Origin: Pseudomonadota bacterium
Lineage (GTDB): Bacteria; Myxococcota_A; UBA796; GCA-2862545
NCBI GenBank assembly: GCA_947505245.1
Contig: CANNIZ010000025.1
Span: 1 to 56,944 of the forward strand
Direction: 5' to 3'
Length of the DNA stretch: 56,944 nucleotides
This document shows positions 36,968 through 46,183 of the stretch, piece by piece; within the stretch, counting starts at the first letter, position 1, and every line of letters begins with the position of its first letter. The position numbers and the translations under genes were made by a program. The notes beneath the pieces are model-generated. The model was not told the DNA's origin and made no database searches. It saw only the letters and a program-made list of their open reading frames with translations.

Positions 36968-37816
36968 TCACGTGAGGAACATCACACCGAGGATGATGGC
37001 GATGATGAGCACGACCACCACGACGCCGCCGCCGATCACCAGGGCGAGACCACCGCCCGCGATCGCGGCCTTGCCGGTGTTGCTCATCCCTGTATCTTCG
37101 CTTTCGACCACCGCCTTCGGCGCATCAGCGGGCAGACCCCCGCGCAGGGCGATCGCGAACTGGGCGAACTCCGCGATGTCTTTGCAAAGATCGAGGTCCG
37201 TAAGCATCCACTGCTCGAAGCCGTCTTCTTCGGCGGCCGTGGCCATACGTCCGGACTCGTAGAGCGGGAGCGGGGCGCGGTCTTTCACGGGCTCGTCGGG
37301 GGTGACCTCGAACGGCACGTTCGCGTTGGCCTTCAGCCAGGACTTGACGCGGTAACGGGCCTTGAGGACCGCGATGGGCATGCCGCCGAACGGCTCCGCG
37401 AGGGCGTCGATCGTACCGGCATCTTTGCCGGTGTACACGGCGACCAGGAGCTCGATCTCGGGCTTCATTGCGGCGCGCGCCTTCACCAGCAGCTCCTTCG
37501 GCTTCTGGTTGCCGGTGTACGTGGACGCCTCGTTGCCGTCGGCGATGCGGGTTCCGCGCGCCTTCGTCTCTTCGAGGACGATGTCGTGTGCCCACTTGAT
37601 GAGCGCGCGCGCGTCCGTCTGCTTGACCACGCCTTCCTGGAAACGGGTGCAGGCGCGCTCACACGGCTCGCGGCCCGCGCTCTCGCCAAGGCGGGACGTC
37701 GCCACGGCGTAGTACCAGTCGGCGAACCGCTGGGCCATGAGCTGGCCGGAGGCGGCGTCGCCGCTGCGCCAGGAACGGAAGAGATCTTTGATGGAACGGG
37801 TGTCGGTCGTGGTCAT
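36968..37816 (-). CDS. sigma-70-like domain protein with C-terminal membrane anchor
   Basis: A 282-residue protein. Residues about 8-45 (IKDLFRSWRSGDAASGQLMA) resemble sigma region 2, and about 135-175 (IDALAEPFGGMPIAVLKARY) resemble the region 4 helix-turn-helix of ECF sigma factors. Residues about 248-282 are a Gly/Val/Ile transmembrane segment, so the protein would be tail-anchored with the sigma-like part in the cytosol. The likeness is remote and may be structural only. An alternative start at 37867 has a GGATGG ribosome site. It heads the operon with the TPR/zincin and metallo-beta-lactamase genes. Confidence 0.5.
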   Translation of the reverse strand: MTTTDTRSIKDLFRSWRSGDAASGQLMAQRFADWYYAVATSRLGESAGREPCERACTRFQEGVVKQTDARALIKWAHDIVLEETKARGTRIADGNEASTYTGNQKPKELLVKARAAMKPEIELLVAVYTGKDAGTIDALAEPFGGMPIAVLKARYRVKSWLKANANVPFEVTPDEPVKDRAPLPLYESGRMATAAEEDGFEQWMLTDLDLCKDIAEFAQFAIALRGGLPADAPKAVVESEDTGMSNTGKAAIAGGGLALVIGGGVVVVVLIIAIILGVMFLT

Positions 37817-37957
37817 GGGGGGCGTGTCATCCTTCAGGACCGGGACACTAGCAAAGGGGATCTGCATCGGCTACCATCCGTTTGCTTCCCCGCGAAGGAC
37901 CGCCCTGGTCCGTCCCATTCCTGCCCACCCCTCCCGCCCATCCCCTCCGAGGTCCCC

Positions 37958-38854
37958 ATGCGAGAGCTCCTTCGAGCCGGCCTGCGCCGGTTGTCCGCCC
38001 CCGTCGCCGAGGCGCCGCGCCATCCCGACGGCGGCCGAAAGGCGACGGTGATCGCCATCGCGACGCGCAAGGGCGGCGTGGGCAAGACCACCACGAGCGT
38101 GGCGCTGGCCGCAGCCCTCGCGCGCTTCCACGGCCGCCGCGTGTTGCTCGTGGACTTGGACCCGCAGGGCCACGTCACCACGGCGCTGAAGACGATCGTG
38201 GCGCCAACGGGCACGCCGCTGTCCCAGGTGCTGCTCGCGGATCGCGGAGCCGAGGTGCTCGACGCGATCAGCCCGACGTCGATCCCGAACCTGTGGGTCA
38301 CCCCGTACGATCCGAACCTGTCGGCCGCCGAAGACATCCTCGGCTCGCGCATCGGCAAGGAGATGGTGCTGCGCGACGCGCTCCGCATCACCCGCACGCA
38401 CTTCGACGTGATCGTGCTCGATTGCCCGCCAAACCTCGGCAACCTGTCGCTGAACGGCCTCGTCGCGGCGGATCGCGTGCTGGTCCCGTGTGACCCTTCG
38501 CCGTTGGCGCTCAACGGCGTTCACGCGCTGGTCGATGCGATCGAGACGATCGCCGCCCGCCTGAACCCGGATCTCGACGTCATGGGGGTGCTGCTCACCC
38601 GCGTGGACGGCCGCAATACGACCGTGAACGACGCGATCGTGAAGGAGATCGAGAAGACCTACGGCCACGCGCTCATGCCCGTCCGCATCGGCGTGAACTC
38701 GGATCTCGCGAAGGCGCAGATGGAGGGGCGCGACATCTTCGCGTTCGCGCCGGACAGCCGCGGCGCCGCCCAGTACCGGGACCTTGCCGACCATGTCGCC
38801 GCGGTGTTGCCCGCCCTGCCGTCGTCGCAGGTGACGGATTCCGTCAGCGGCTGA
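37958..38854 (+). CDS. ParA-family ATPase (solitary)
   Basis: A 298-residue deviant Walker ATPase: KGGVGKTTTSV (38-48, with the signature Lys), DLDPQGHVT, VLDCPPNLGNLS and a C-terminal helix. A 28-residue basic N-terminal extension precedes the core. ParA proteins position chromosomes, plasmids or protein assemblies on the nucleoid. No parB or parS-like site is nearby, so a role in positioning another cargo is as likely as chromosome segregation. CCGAGG precedes the ATG. The 3' end contains TGACGGATTCCGTCA and is followed by a 45-bp tandem repeat and a terminator. Confidence 0.9.
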   Translation: MRELLRAGLRRLSAPVAEAPRHPDGGRKATVIAIATRKGGVGKTTTSVALAAALARFHGRRVLLVDLDPQGHVTTALKTIVAPTGTPLSQVLLADRGAEVLDAISPTSIPNLWVTPYDPNLSAAEDILGSRIGKEMVLRDALRITRTHFDVIVLDCPPNLGNLSLNGLVAADRVLVPCDPSPLALNGVHALVDAIETIAARLNPDLDVMGVLLTRVDGRNTTVNDAIVKEIEKTYGHALMPVRIGVNSDLAKAQMEGRDIFAFAPDSRGAAQYRDLADHVAAVLPALPSSQVTDSVSG

Positions 38855-38856
38855 GC

Positions 38857-38946
38857 GCAAGCCGCAGGCGCGCAGCGAGGCGCAGCCGAGCGAACGTCAG
38901 AGCAAGCCGCAGGCGCGCAGCGAGGCGCAGCCGAGCGAACGTCAGA
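38857..38946. repeat. perfect 45-bp tandem repeat after the parA-like gene
   Basis: Two identical 45-bp copies, 38857-38901 and 38902-38946, begin three bases after the stop codon. Their reverse complement shares CTGACGTNCGCTCGGCTNCG with the repeat at 9795-9847. Confidence 0.85.
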
Positions 38947-38953
38947 ATTAACA

Positions 38954-38981
38954 GACCCCGCCAGCAGAGGCTGACGGGGTC
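38954..38981. terminator. intrinsic-type terminator hairpin
   Basis: GACCCCG-C-CAGC pairs with GCTG-A-CGGGGTC around an AGAG loop, with a single mismatch in the stem. It lies 100 bp after the parA-like gene and 40 bp before the convergent XRE gene's stop, so it can serve both. The following bases are TCATAGTG rather than a T-run. Confidence 0.7.
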
Positions 38982-39020
38982 GTCATAGTGAAGAGACTTT
39001 ACGGGACGTGTCCCTGGCCG

Positions 39021-39239
39021 TCAAGCGCCCGGCGTAGCCTTGCCGTTCGAGTCGGGGTCGTTCGGCGTATGCCCATTGTTTTCGAGGGACTTCAGGGTCT
39101 CGTCGATCTTCGCTTTCGACTCGTCGTCGTTTGAAAGGCCGAGCTCGATCAGCTGCAACATGGCCGCGTCCACGTGGGCCTTTGCGGCCAACTCTTTGCG
39201 TGAAAGGCCGAGCGCCGTGCGGCGCGCTTTGACGTCCAT
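39021..39239 (-). CDS. small XRE-family HTH protein
   Basis: A 72-residue protein. Residues 1-60 form an XRE-type helix-turn-helix: KARRTALGLSRKELAAKAHV, then MLQLIELGLSNDDESKAKI. The C-terminal tail (NNGHTPNDPDSNGKATPGA) is polar and disordered. It probably binds DNA as a dimer; its target is unknown. CGGAGG precedes the ATG. It is upstream of no gene on its strand and converges with the parA-like gene. Confidence 0.78.
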   Translation of the reverse strand: MDVKARRTALGLSRKELAAKAHVDAAMLQLIELGLSNDDESKAKIDETLKSLENNGHTPNDPDSNGKATPGA

Positions 39240-39298
39240 GGGGACCTCCGGGCGGCGAGGCTACACCCGGAAGCGCTGCAGGGCGAACTCGGCCACCG

Positions 39299-39799
39299 CT
39301 AAACCAGGCGGGCCGCGAACACCGAAACCGCGAGGATCGCGGCCATGCCGAGCACGGCGAGCAGGTCGACCGCGATCGCCAGCGCGCACCCGCCGATCGC
39401 TCCTCCGATGCCCCGCAGCGCGTTCACGACGCCTTCGCGAGAGAACAGCACGCCGAGCAGCACCGCCCCGAGCACGCCGCCACCGAACGAGGCGCCCGGA
39501 AGTGGGATGAACGCCCCGACGACAGCCCCGATCGCAGCGCCGGAAGCCGCGCCTGCGGTGCCGCCTGCGGCGCGGCTCGCGACCGCTGGCGAAGCGATCT
39601 GCGCGACGGTGGATCCGAGGCAGATCAGAGCCCCGACGAGCAGCGCATATTCGTTCACGATCGCAAAGTCTGTGAGCCCGGCGAACGCCACGAGGCCGAT
39701 CAACGCCACTGCGGATCCGGGGAAGCCGGGTACGAACGCCGCGATCCCGCCCAGCACGAACGCGGCGCTCGCGACGAGGTAGCCCAACGTCTGTTCCAA
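39299..39799 (-). CDS. DUF456-family membrane protein
   Basis: A 166-residue integral membrane protein with four hydrophobic segments and Gly-rich turns (GFPGSAVALIGLVAFAGL, AIGAVVGAFIPLPGASFG, LGAVLLGVLFSREG), the layout of DUF456 proteins, whose function is unknown. The TTG start has GAGGAGG upstream; the longer open frame to 40210 is antisense to the helicase. It is divergent from the helicase with 42 bp between starts. Confidence 0.82.
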   Translation of the reverse strand: MEQTLGYLVASAAFVLGGIAAFVPGFPGSAVALIGLVAFAGLTDFAIVNEYALLVGALICLGSTVAQIASPAVASRAAGGTAGAASGAAIGAVVGAFIPLPGASFGGGVLGAVLLGVLFSREGVVNALRGIGGAIGGCALAIAVDLLAVLGMAAILAVSVFAARLV

Positions 39800-39841
39800 C
39801 CGACCTCCTCTGGCGATGTTACTACGCGCGGCGGAGGCGCC

Positions 39842-41929
39842 TTGTTGTACCGCGGTCTCACGCTCGACCGGTTCCAGGAACAAGCGATCGGCCACCTCGC
39901 GGCCGGTAACTCCGTGCTCGTCTCGGCGCCGACAGGCACCGGGAAGACGATCATCGCCGACTGGATCGTCGACGAGGCGCTCAAGGCGGGGCGCGAGGTC
40001 GTCTACACGGCCCCGGTCAAGGCGCTGTCGAACCAGAAGTACCGCGACTGGACGCGGCTGTACGGCGACAAGGTGGGCCTCGTCACGGGCGATCTCGTGA
40101 TCCGGCGCGACGCGCCCTGCCGCGTGATGACCACCGAGATCCTGCGCAACATGCTGCTCGGCGGCGAGAAGCTCGACCATCTGATGGCCGTGATCCTCGA
40201 CGAGATCCACTTCCTGGACGATCGCGAGCGCGGCACCACCTGGGAAGAGGTGTTGATCTACCTCCCGTCGCGCGTGCAGGTGCTCGGCCTCTCAGCCACG
40301 CTGCCCAACCTCGGCGAGCTCGCGAAATGGATGGCGCACGTGCGCGGCGTCGAGGTCAACGTGGTCGAGGAGCCGAAGCGCTCGGTGCCGCTGACGTTCT
40401 ACATCGGCTCGGTCGACGGGGGCATCACCCCCGTGAGCGAGTTCGACGCGATCGCCCGGCGCAAGGCCGCGAGCCGGCAGGCCGAGCCCCAGCGCAAGCC
40501 GCAACGCCCCCAACAGCGCGGTCGCGAGCGGCGTACGGGCCGTCCGGATCGTCCGGTCAATCGCACGCGCCACACCGACGTGTTCAACCTGCTCGTGCAG
40601 AAGAAGATGCTGCCGTGCCTGTACTTCGCGTTCAGCCGGCGCGACTGCGAGACGAACGCGCGCGACCTCGCTCGGCACGTGCGTGGGAGCCTGCTCGACG
40701 GGGATCAGCAGCAGATCATGGACCAGAAGCTTCGCGACGTCGCGGGGACGCTCGGGCCGGCGCTGGATCCGGATGTGCGGGCGCTGTATTCGCGAGGGAT
40801 CGCGTTCCACCATGCCGGTCTGCACGTCCAGCTCAAGGCGCTCGTCGAAGAGCTCTACGAGATGCGGCTGATCAAGGTCTTGTACTGCACGTCCACGTTC
40901 GCGCTGGGCATCAACCTGCCCGCTCGCACCGTGGTGTTCGACGCGCTCGACAAGTACGACGGGCGCAGCATCGCGCCGCTCACCACGCGGCAGTTCATGC
41001 AGAAGGCCGGTCGCGCGGGGCGTCGCGGCATGGACGACAACGGTCACGTCGTGATCCGCATGGACGTCGAGGAGTGGGAGCGCAAGAAGCCCCAGATCGA
41101 GCGGTACCAGCGCGGCGCGTACGAGCCGGTGCGCTCGAGCTTCAACCTGTCGTGGAACTCCGTGATCAGCCTGCTCGAACGGCACGACGAGGCGCATATT
41201 CGCCAGGTCGTCGGCAAGTCGTTCCTCGCGTGGCATCTGACGCAGGAGGCGCAGGTCCACGAGCGTCGCGCCGACCAGCTCGATGAAGGCGGCTCGCACG
41301 GCGCTCGCAAGGAGGCCAAACGGCTGCGCAAGCGGGCCTCGAGCGCGGACGAGCGCGTGTGGGACGAGTTCCAGCGCAAGGTCTCGTTCCTGACCGACGT
41401 GGGCTACCTCGACGAGAACGGTCAGTTCAACGCGGGCGCGAAGGTGCTCGCGCACCTGCAGATCGCCGAGATCCCCGTCACGGAGCTCGTGCTCGCCGGT
41501 TTCCTCGAGAACCTCGATCCGGCCACGTTGTTCGGCGTGTTGTGCGCGCTCACCAACGAGCTGCCGCGCGGCGTGCAACGGAACTTCTGGCTGTCGCGCG
41601 AAGACAAGAAGCTGTCCATGCAGATCGAGAGCATCGTCCGCTCGGGGCTGGTCGCGCAGGCGGCCGAGATCGCGAGCATGCCGTGGACGTGGGACCCGGA
41701 TCTGCTGCCAGTGGGCCGCGCGTGGGCCGAGGGAAAGTCGCTGCAGGAGCTGCTGCTCATGCTCGAGAGCGCGACGGACGTGTCGGGCGATCTCATCACG
41801 GGCTTCCGCCGCGCGAAGGATCTCGCGGGGCAGCTCGAGGACGTGTACAACGACATCCCCGATCGCAAGGCGATGATCCGAGACCTCGTGAGGAGCGTCT
41901 CGCGCGACGAGGTCGAGGTCGTCGACTGA
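39842..41929 (+). CDS. Ski2/Mtr4-like DExH-box RNA helicase
   Basis: A 695-residue superfamily 2 helicase: Q-like motif FQEQAIGHL, Walker A APTGTGKT (29-36), TAPVKALSNQKYRDW (Ia), VILDEIHFL (DEIH box), LSATLPN (III), FALGINLPARTVVF (V) and QKAGRAGRRGMD (VI). An Arg/Gln-rich insertion near residues 215-240 may bind RNA. The C-terminal ~200 residues resemble the DSHCT ratchet domain. Bacterial relatives such as HelY act in RNA metabolism, but the target here is unknown. The start is TTG at 39842 or 39845; GGAGG precedes it by four to five bases. Confidence 0.9.
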   Translation: MLYRGLTLDRFQEQAIGHLAAGNSVLVSAPTGTGKTIIADWIVDEALKAGREVVYTAPVKALSNQKYRDWTRLYGDKVGLVTGDLVIRRDAPCRVMTTEILRNMLLGGEKLDHLMAVILDEIHFLDDRERGTTWEEVLIYLPSRVQVLGLSATLPNLGELAKWMAHVRGVEVNVVEEPKRSVPLTFYIGSVDGGITPVSEFDAIARRKAASRQAEPQRKPQRPQQRGRERRTGRPDRPVNRTRHTDVFNLLVQKKMLPCLYFAFSRRDCETNARDLARHVRGSLLDGDQQQIMDQKLRDVAGTLGPALDPDVRALYSRGIAFHHAGLHVQLKALVEELYEMRLIKVLYCTSTFALGINLPARTVVFDALDKYDGRSIAPLTTRQFMQKAGRAGRRGMDDNGHVVIRMDVEEWERKKPQIERYQRGAYEPVRSSFNLSWNSVISLLERHDEAHIRQVVGKSFLAWHLTQEAQVHERRADQLDEGGSHGARKEAKRLRKRASSADERVWDEFQRKVSFLTDVGYLDENGQFNAGAKVLAHLQIAEIPVTELVLAGFLENLDPATLFGVLCALTNELPRGVQRNFWLSREDKKLSMQIESIVRSGLVAQAAEIASMPWTWDPDLLPVGRAWAEGKSLQELLLMLESATDVSGDLITGFRRAKDLAGQLEDVYNDIPDRKAMIRDLVRSVSRDEVEVVD

Positions 41930-41933
41930 GGCG

Positions 41934-43658
41934 CTACGCCGTGGCGCGCGCCGCGGCGACGACGCGGCCCCAAACCGCGAGCAGCGTCCCGAAGCGGAGG
42001 AGGTTGTCCTGCAGCGCGGCGACGGCGTCGCGACCTTCTGGGACTTCGTGTGGATGCGGAAGATCTCCGTTGCGAATCGCCTGTTGGAGCACGGTCACGC
42101 ACCGCTCGACGTCGTCCGCCCACGCGGCGCTCGGCCGCTTCCCCTCGAACGTCGGCGGGTGCGTCCGCATCGCGTCGAGCGAGGCCGCGCGCTCGGCGCA
42201 TCTGCGGAACCACCGGACGCGAAGGAACTCGATGAGCGCTTCGCGGGGCAGGTGCGCGAATTCGAGCATCGTCGCCCCCAGGCCTGCGAGGCGGCTCGTG
42301 GCGTCCCCCGGGCCGCCGAGGCCTCGCACGTCGACCACCCAGAACAGCCACTCGACGATCGACGGGCGCATCAGCACGCGCCAGACGTCCTCTGGGGGGT
42401 ATGACCGCTCCTCGAGCGGGTCGTGTCGGATCGCGACCGGATGGTGGGCGATGAGCGCGCCGTCGTCGGCGTAGCGAAGGAGGCGGGCGAACACCGCATC
42501 GGAGGCCCTATGCTCGGGAAGGAACGGCGGGAAGAACGCGTCGCGGTCCACCGCCCAGGCCATCGCCATGAACGTGTAGCCGGACGACAGGGTGAGCCGA
42601 TCGGGCGTGCGCAGCAGCGCGCGGGTCGAGCGCGCCCAGGTCCAGGTCGCGTCGTCGGGCGCGAAGCGCAGCAGGGTGTCGGGCGGCTGCTGCACGTACC
42701 AGTGTGACGAGGACATGCCGCTGTCGCCGAGCGAGCCGAGGCTCGACAACGCGACGCGCGCGCGTCCCTGGGCGACGGCGCGAAACACCGGGGACGGCAG
42801 ATCGTTGGCGACCTGGGTGAACGGGCCGTTGTCGCGCACCACGCTCGCGATCGATCGCCCGAGGACGGACTCGTGCGCGGCGATCGGATCGCCGCCGGTG
42901 TCGGTGTGGGACGCGAACGCGTCGGCCCGGCTGCGGTAGGGCCACAGGCGCGGTCCTTCTCCCATGCCCGCGAAGCCCGTGCCTCGCTGCGGGCGCGGTG
43001 TGCGGTAGAGCTCGAACGCGACGTCGTCGTCGAACGAGCACCAGTCGTGGCCGGCGTTGGCGAGCAGCGCCCGATTGTAGTTCGCGCCCGACGCCCAAGC
43101 GCCGTGATCCGGCGCCATCGCCCACCGCACGATCGCGGCGTCGACGCCGGCGTGGGCCGCGAGGCGATTTGCCAGGCTCAGCGCCTGCTGGCGTCCGAAC
43201 GTGGTGGTGCCCGGGATGGGCGTCGGGTGGTCGCTGTCATCGAACACCATGATCGCGGCGTCGCGACCGTGCGCTGCGAGCCTCGCGCGCAGCGACGCGA
43301 CTGCGCGCGCGATCGACTCCGGTCGATCCCGCGTGACGAACGCGACGCGGTCAATTCGCCGGCGCGAGGCTTCCTGCAGCGGGCCGCCGGTCGCGACGTC
43401 GCCCCAAGCCTCGAGCAATCCGAGCGCGCGCAGGCGTGTGAGCGCCTCGAGCGCGAGCGCGTCCCCCTGGGCGTGGTCCTGGAGGGTGCGAAACCGACCG
43501 CAGCGCGGGAGGAGGCGCGCGTCGGACTCGATGATGAGCGTGGGGCCCTGCCCGTCGCGGGAGACGGCCACGGCTTTCCCGTCGCCCGCCGGGCTGACGA
43601 TCGCGTCCGAGGCTCGAAACAGGTCTGTCGGCCGGGCGCTGCGAGGCGCCTCATCCAT
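41934..43658 (-). CDS. glycosyltransferase-like protein (GT-A-type domain)
   Basis: A 574-residue protein without signal or membrane segments. The segment DRVAFVTRDRPESIARAVAS followed by AAIMVFDDSD, then WCSFDDDVAFELY, looks like a GT-A nucleotide-sugar-binding fold with an Asp-rich metal site. The first ~115 residues form a separate domain (LIIESDARLLPRCGRFRTLQ) and the C-terminal ~150 residues are helical. Neither donor nor acceptor can be named. The gene starts two bases after the MopE-like gene ends, so they are cotranscribed. It is convergent with the helicase, four bases apart. Confidence 0.6.
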   Translation of the reverse strand: MDEAPRSARPTDLFRASDAIVSPAGDGKAVAVSRDGQGPTLIIESDARLLPRCGRFRTLQDHAQGDALALEALTRLRALGLLEAWGDVATGGPLQEASRRRIDRVAFVTRDRPESIARAVASLRARLAAHGRDAAIMVFDDSDHPTPIPGTTTFGRQQALSLANRLAAHAGVDAAIVRWAMAPDHGAWASGANYNRALLANAGHDWCSFDDDVAFELYRTPRPQRGTGFAGMGEGPRLWPYRSRADAFASHTDTGGDPIAAHESVLGRSIASVVRDNGPFTQVANDLPSPVFRAVAQGRARVALSSLGSLGDSGMSSSHWYVQQPPDTLLRFAPDDATWTWARSTRALLRTPDRLTLSSGYTFMAMAWAVDRDAFFPPFLPEHRASDAVFARLLRYADDGALIAHHPVAIRHDPLEERSYPPEDVWRVLMRPSIVEWLFWVVDVRGLGGPGDATSRLAGLGATMLEFAHLPREALIEFLRVRWFRRCAERAASLDAMRTHPPTFEGKRPSAAWADDVERCVTVLQQAIRNGDLPHPHEVPEGRDAVAALQDNLLRFGTLLAVWGRVVAAARATA

Positions 43659-43660
43659 GG

Positions 43661-45418
43661 TCAGACGCCGCTGCCGCTCGTGCAGTAGGTGTTGCTGGAG
43701 CCGGGCGTGCCGTACCACTGGTACGACTGATCGTAGTACGAGGCGTTCTCGGGCCAGACCTGATGGTAGTCGCCGTCGCTGCACCACACGTGGTGGTTGG
43801 CGCCCGGATCGTAGTCGTAGTCGTTCTCCGTCGCGTCGTAGTTGCGCGGATCCGTCTGCATCGCGTAGCCCGAGTTGATGTCGTAGGCCCAGGACGTGAA
43901 GTCCAGCGGCGCGCCCGAGTCGGGCACGAGCGCGACCGGTGGGATGTAGATGCTGCCGCCGCCGCACGCGTAGGAGGTCGGGTTCATGTCGTAACGGACC
44001 TCGTCGACGTACTCGGTGGCGCCTTCCGCATCGTCGCCGTCGGCGTCGAGCCACAAGCGCACGGCGTCTTCGCCGTTGCACGTCTCGAGGACGAGCGCGC
44101 CGTCGTACGACAGATCCACCGGGACCCCGCCGTTCAGCGCGACGTCCCGCGTGGCGCCGAACACGAAGAACTCGCCCGCGCCGATGACCTTTGGCGAGCT
44201 GATCGCATACGACTCGTCGGTACCGTCGCTCTCGAGGTGCCAGCCCGTACACAAACGGATCGCTTCGTCGGTGGTGTTGCGCACCTCGAACCACTGCACG
44301 TCGGTGGGGGCGCCCATGGTGTAGGTGTAGCCGTAGTAGTAGTCCGACGGGCCAAAGAGTTGGACCTCGGACACGACGAGATCGCCGATGCCGATCAGCC
44401 CTTCGTCGCACATCGCGTTGCAGTTTTCGTCCGCGGCGTTGCGGAGCTCGACCGCGTCGGGGTTGATCGAGCCGTTGGCGTCATCGCAGTCCGCGTCGGC
44501 TGTAGCCCAGCCCGGCCCGCCGTCGCAGCGAGCGATCGCGTCGCCCACCCCGAACCCGTCGTGATCGACGTCGACGAACATATCGGTCTTGCCGGTCGCG
44601 GCGTTGTCGAAGTCGTCCGCCCGACCGTCGCAATCCTCGTCGACGTCGGCGCCGTCACACGCCTCGGCCACGCCGGGGTTGCGCAGCTTGGTCGTGTCGT
44701 CGCAGTCGCCCGTCTTGGTGGCGAAGCCCTTGGTGGGTTCGCAAAGGTCGACCGTCACGCCCGTGCCGTAGGTGTCCTCGTCCGCGTCGACATAGAAGGC
44801 GATGCCTTCGAGGCCGTCGTCGTCCGCGTCCGTGTAGCCGTCGCAGTCGTTGTCCACCTCGTCGCAGACTTCGCGACCGCCGGGGAACGCGTTTCGCGAG
44901 GCGTCGTCGCAGTCACCCGCGTTCGACACGTAGCCAGCGGGGGGCGTGCACGCATCGACGCTCACGTCGGGATCGCCGAAGCCGTCATGGTCGTCATCGG
45001 CGTACCACTTGACGGTGGTGTCGATCCCGTCATCTGCGGTGCCGCTGCAGTCGTTATCGACCCCGTCACAGACCTCCGTGCCGCTCGGAAACGCGGTAGC
45101 GTCGAGATCGTCGCAGTCGTCCGCGGTCGCGAAGAACCCGGTCGGGGCCTCGGCACACGCGACCTGGGTGATTCGGTCCGCGCCGTGGCCGTCGCCGTCG
45201 AGGTCGGCGTAGTAGGTGGTCCCGTCGACCGGGTCGTTGTCGACGCCGCCGGTGCAGTCGTTGTCGAGGCCGTCGCAGCTCTCGGACGCGCCCGGGTTGA
45301 TGGCCGCGGACGTGTCGTCGCAGTCCACCGTCGTCGGGTAGCCGTCGCCGTCGTCGTCTGCGGTGGTCTTCCCGCAACCAACTGCGAACACCAGTGCCGA
45401 AAGCGTAATCAGACGCAT
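43661..45418 (-). CDS. MopE-like repeat lipoprotein with lamin-tail domain
   Basis: A 585-residue lipoprotein (lipobox FAVGC). Residues about 20-330 are five to six repeats of the myxobacterial metal-binding type DDDGDGY...DCDD...NPGA.E.CDG.DNDC, with regularly spaced Cys and Asp that probably bind Ca2+. Residues about 340-500 resemble a lamin-tail (LTD) Ig-like domain (DLVVSEVQLFG, WFEVRNTTDEAIRLCTGWHL). The Tyr-rich C-terminus ends YCTSGSGV. These proteins are surface or secreted. GGGGG precedes the ATG. Confidence 0.85.
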   Translation of the reverse strand: MRLITLSALVFAVGCGKTTADDDGDGYPTTVDCDDTSAAINPGASESCDGLDNDCTGGVDNDPVDGTTYYADLDGDGHGADRITQVACAEAPTGFFATADDCDDLDATAFPSGTEVCDGVDNDCSGTADDGIDTTVKWYADDDHDGFGDPDVSVDACTPPAGYVSNAGDCDDASRNAFPGGREVCDEVDNDCDGYTDADDDGLEGIAFYVDADEDTYGTGVTVDLCEPTKGFATKTGDCDDTTKLRNPGVAEACDGADVDEDCDGRADDFDNAATGKTDMFVDVDHDGFGVGDAIARCDGGPGWATADADCDDANGSINPDAVELRNAADENCNAMCDEGLIGIGDLVVSEVQLFGPSDYYYGYTYTMGAPTDVQWFEVRNTTDEAIRLCTGWHLESDGTDESYAISSPKVIGAGEFFVFGATRDVALNGGVPVDLSYDGALVLETCNGEDAVRLWLDADGDDAEGATEYVDEVRYDMNPTSYACGGGSIYIPPVALVPDSGAPLDFTSWAYDINSGYAMQTDPRNYDATENDYDYDPGANHHVWCSDGDYHQVWPENASYYDQSYQWYGTPGSSNTYCTSGSGV

Positions 45419-45493
45419 GAATCCCCCTGAAGGTGCGATGGTAACCGATGCTTGCAGTGCGTGGCTACGGCGGGGCGACGCTCGGCTTCGAAC

Positions 45494-46183
45494 TCAGCGA
45501 ATCGCCGCCGTGAGGTGCTCGCACAAGGCCTCGGCGGGCGGGCAGGTCGGGTAGGACAACAGCATCCAATCGGACCGGAACCACCCGTCTCGCGGCGCCA
45601 GGACGGCGTCGCAGGATGTGACCTGATCCCCGGGTTCGTCGTCGTCCAGGGTCTGTTCGCGGGTGGCGCACGTCAGGTCGTCGAGCGCGCGCACCTCGAC
45701 GCGATCGTACCCTGCTGGCCAGTGGGCGGTGCGCGTGACGGTGCGCGCGCGAAGGTCGACGACGAGGTCCGTGGACACGTCCATCCACGCACCCAACGCG
45801 ACGCCCCCGAGCGCGGGGGTTGCCACGAACAGCCCCGCGAGGAAGACCTGATCGGGCGCGCGCCAGTCGAACACGTCATCGTAGATGGCCATGCCGCGGT
45901 TTGCGAGGGCGACCGCCGACGCGAACAGCCCGGCGATCACGGACAGGCCGAGGCAGAGGTGCGACCCTACGTCGACCTGGCGCGACGTGATGGTGTCGTC
46001 GGCCAACGTCAACTCGCGCGTCGAGTCCGTCAACACCCCGTCTGCGAGGTCAGCTGTGAGGTCCGCACGCGCCTGCGGCATGGGGTCCGCGGGCGGCGCG
46101 CCGCAGCCGAACACGACGAGAAAGACCAGCGGCCCGAGCTGGGGGTGCCACGTCGACGCGCCGACGGTGCCCGTCTGACTCAC
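45494..46183 (-). CDS. lipoprotein or membrane protein of unknown function
   Basis: A 229-residue protein from a GTG start that overlaps the previous gene's stop by 4 bp (GTGA). The segment PLVFLVVFGC acts as a late lipobox. The body has two hydrophobic stretches (SHLCLGLSVIAGLFASAVAL and PDQVFLAGLFVATPALGGVA) that may be membrane helices, and four cysteines near the end (LTCATRE, VTSCDAV, PTCPPAEALC). No family recognised. It is the fifth gene in the run that starts with the formate dehydrogenase. Confidence 0.6.
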   Translation of the reverse strand: MSQTGTVGASTWHPQLGPLVFLVVFGCGAPPADPMPQARADLTADLADGVLTDSTRELTLADDTITSRQVDVGSHLCLGLSVIAGLFASAVALANRGMAIYDDVFDWRAPDQVFLAGLFVATPALGGVALGAWMDVSTDLVVDLRARTVTRTAHWPAGYDRVEVRALDDLTCATREQTLDDDEPGDQVTSCDAVLAPRDGWFRSDWMLLSYPTCPPAEALCEHLTAAIR

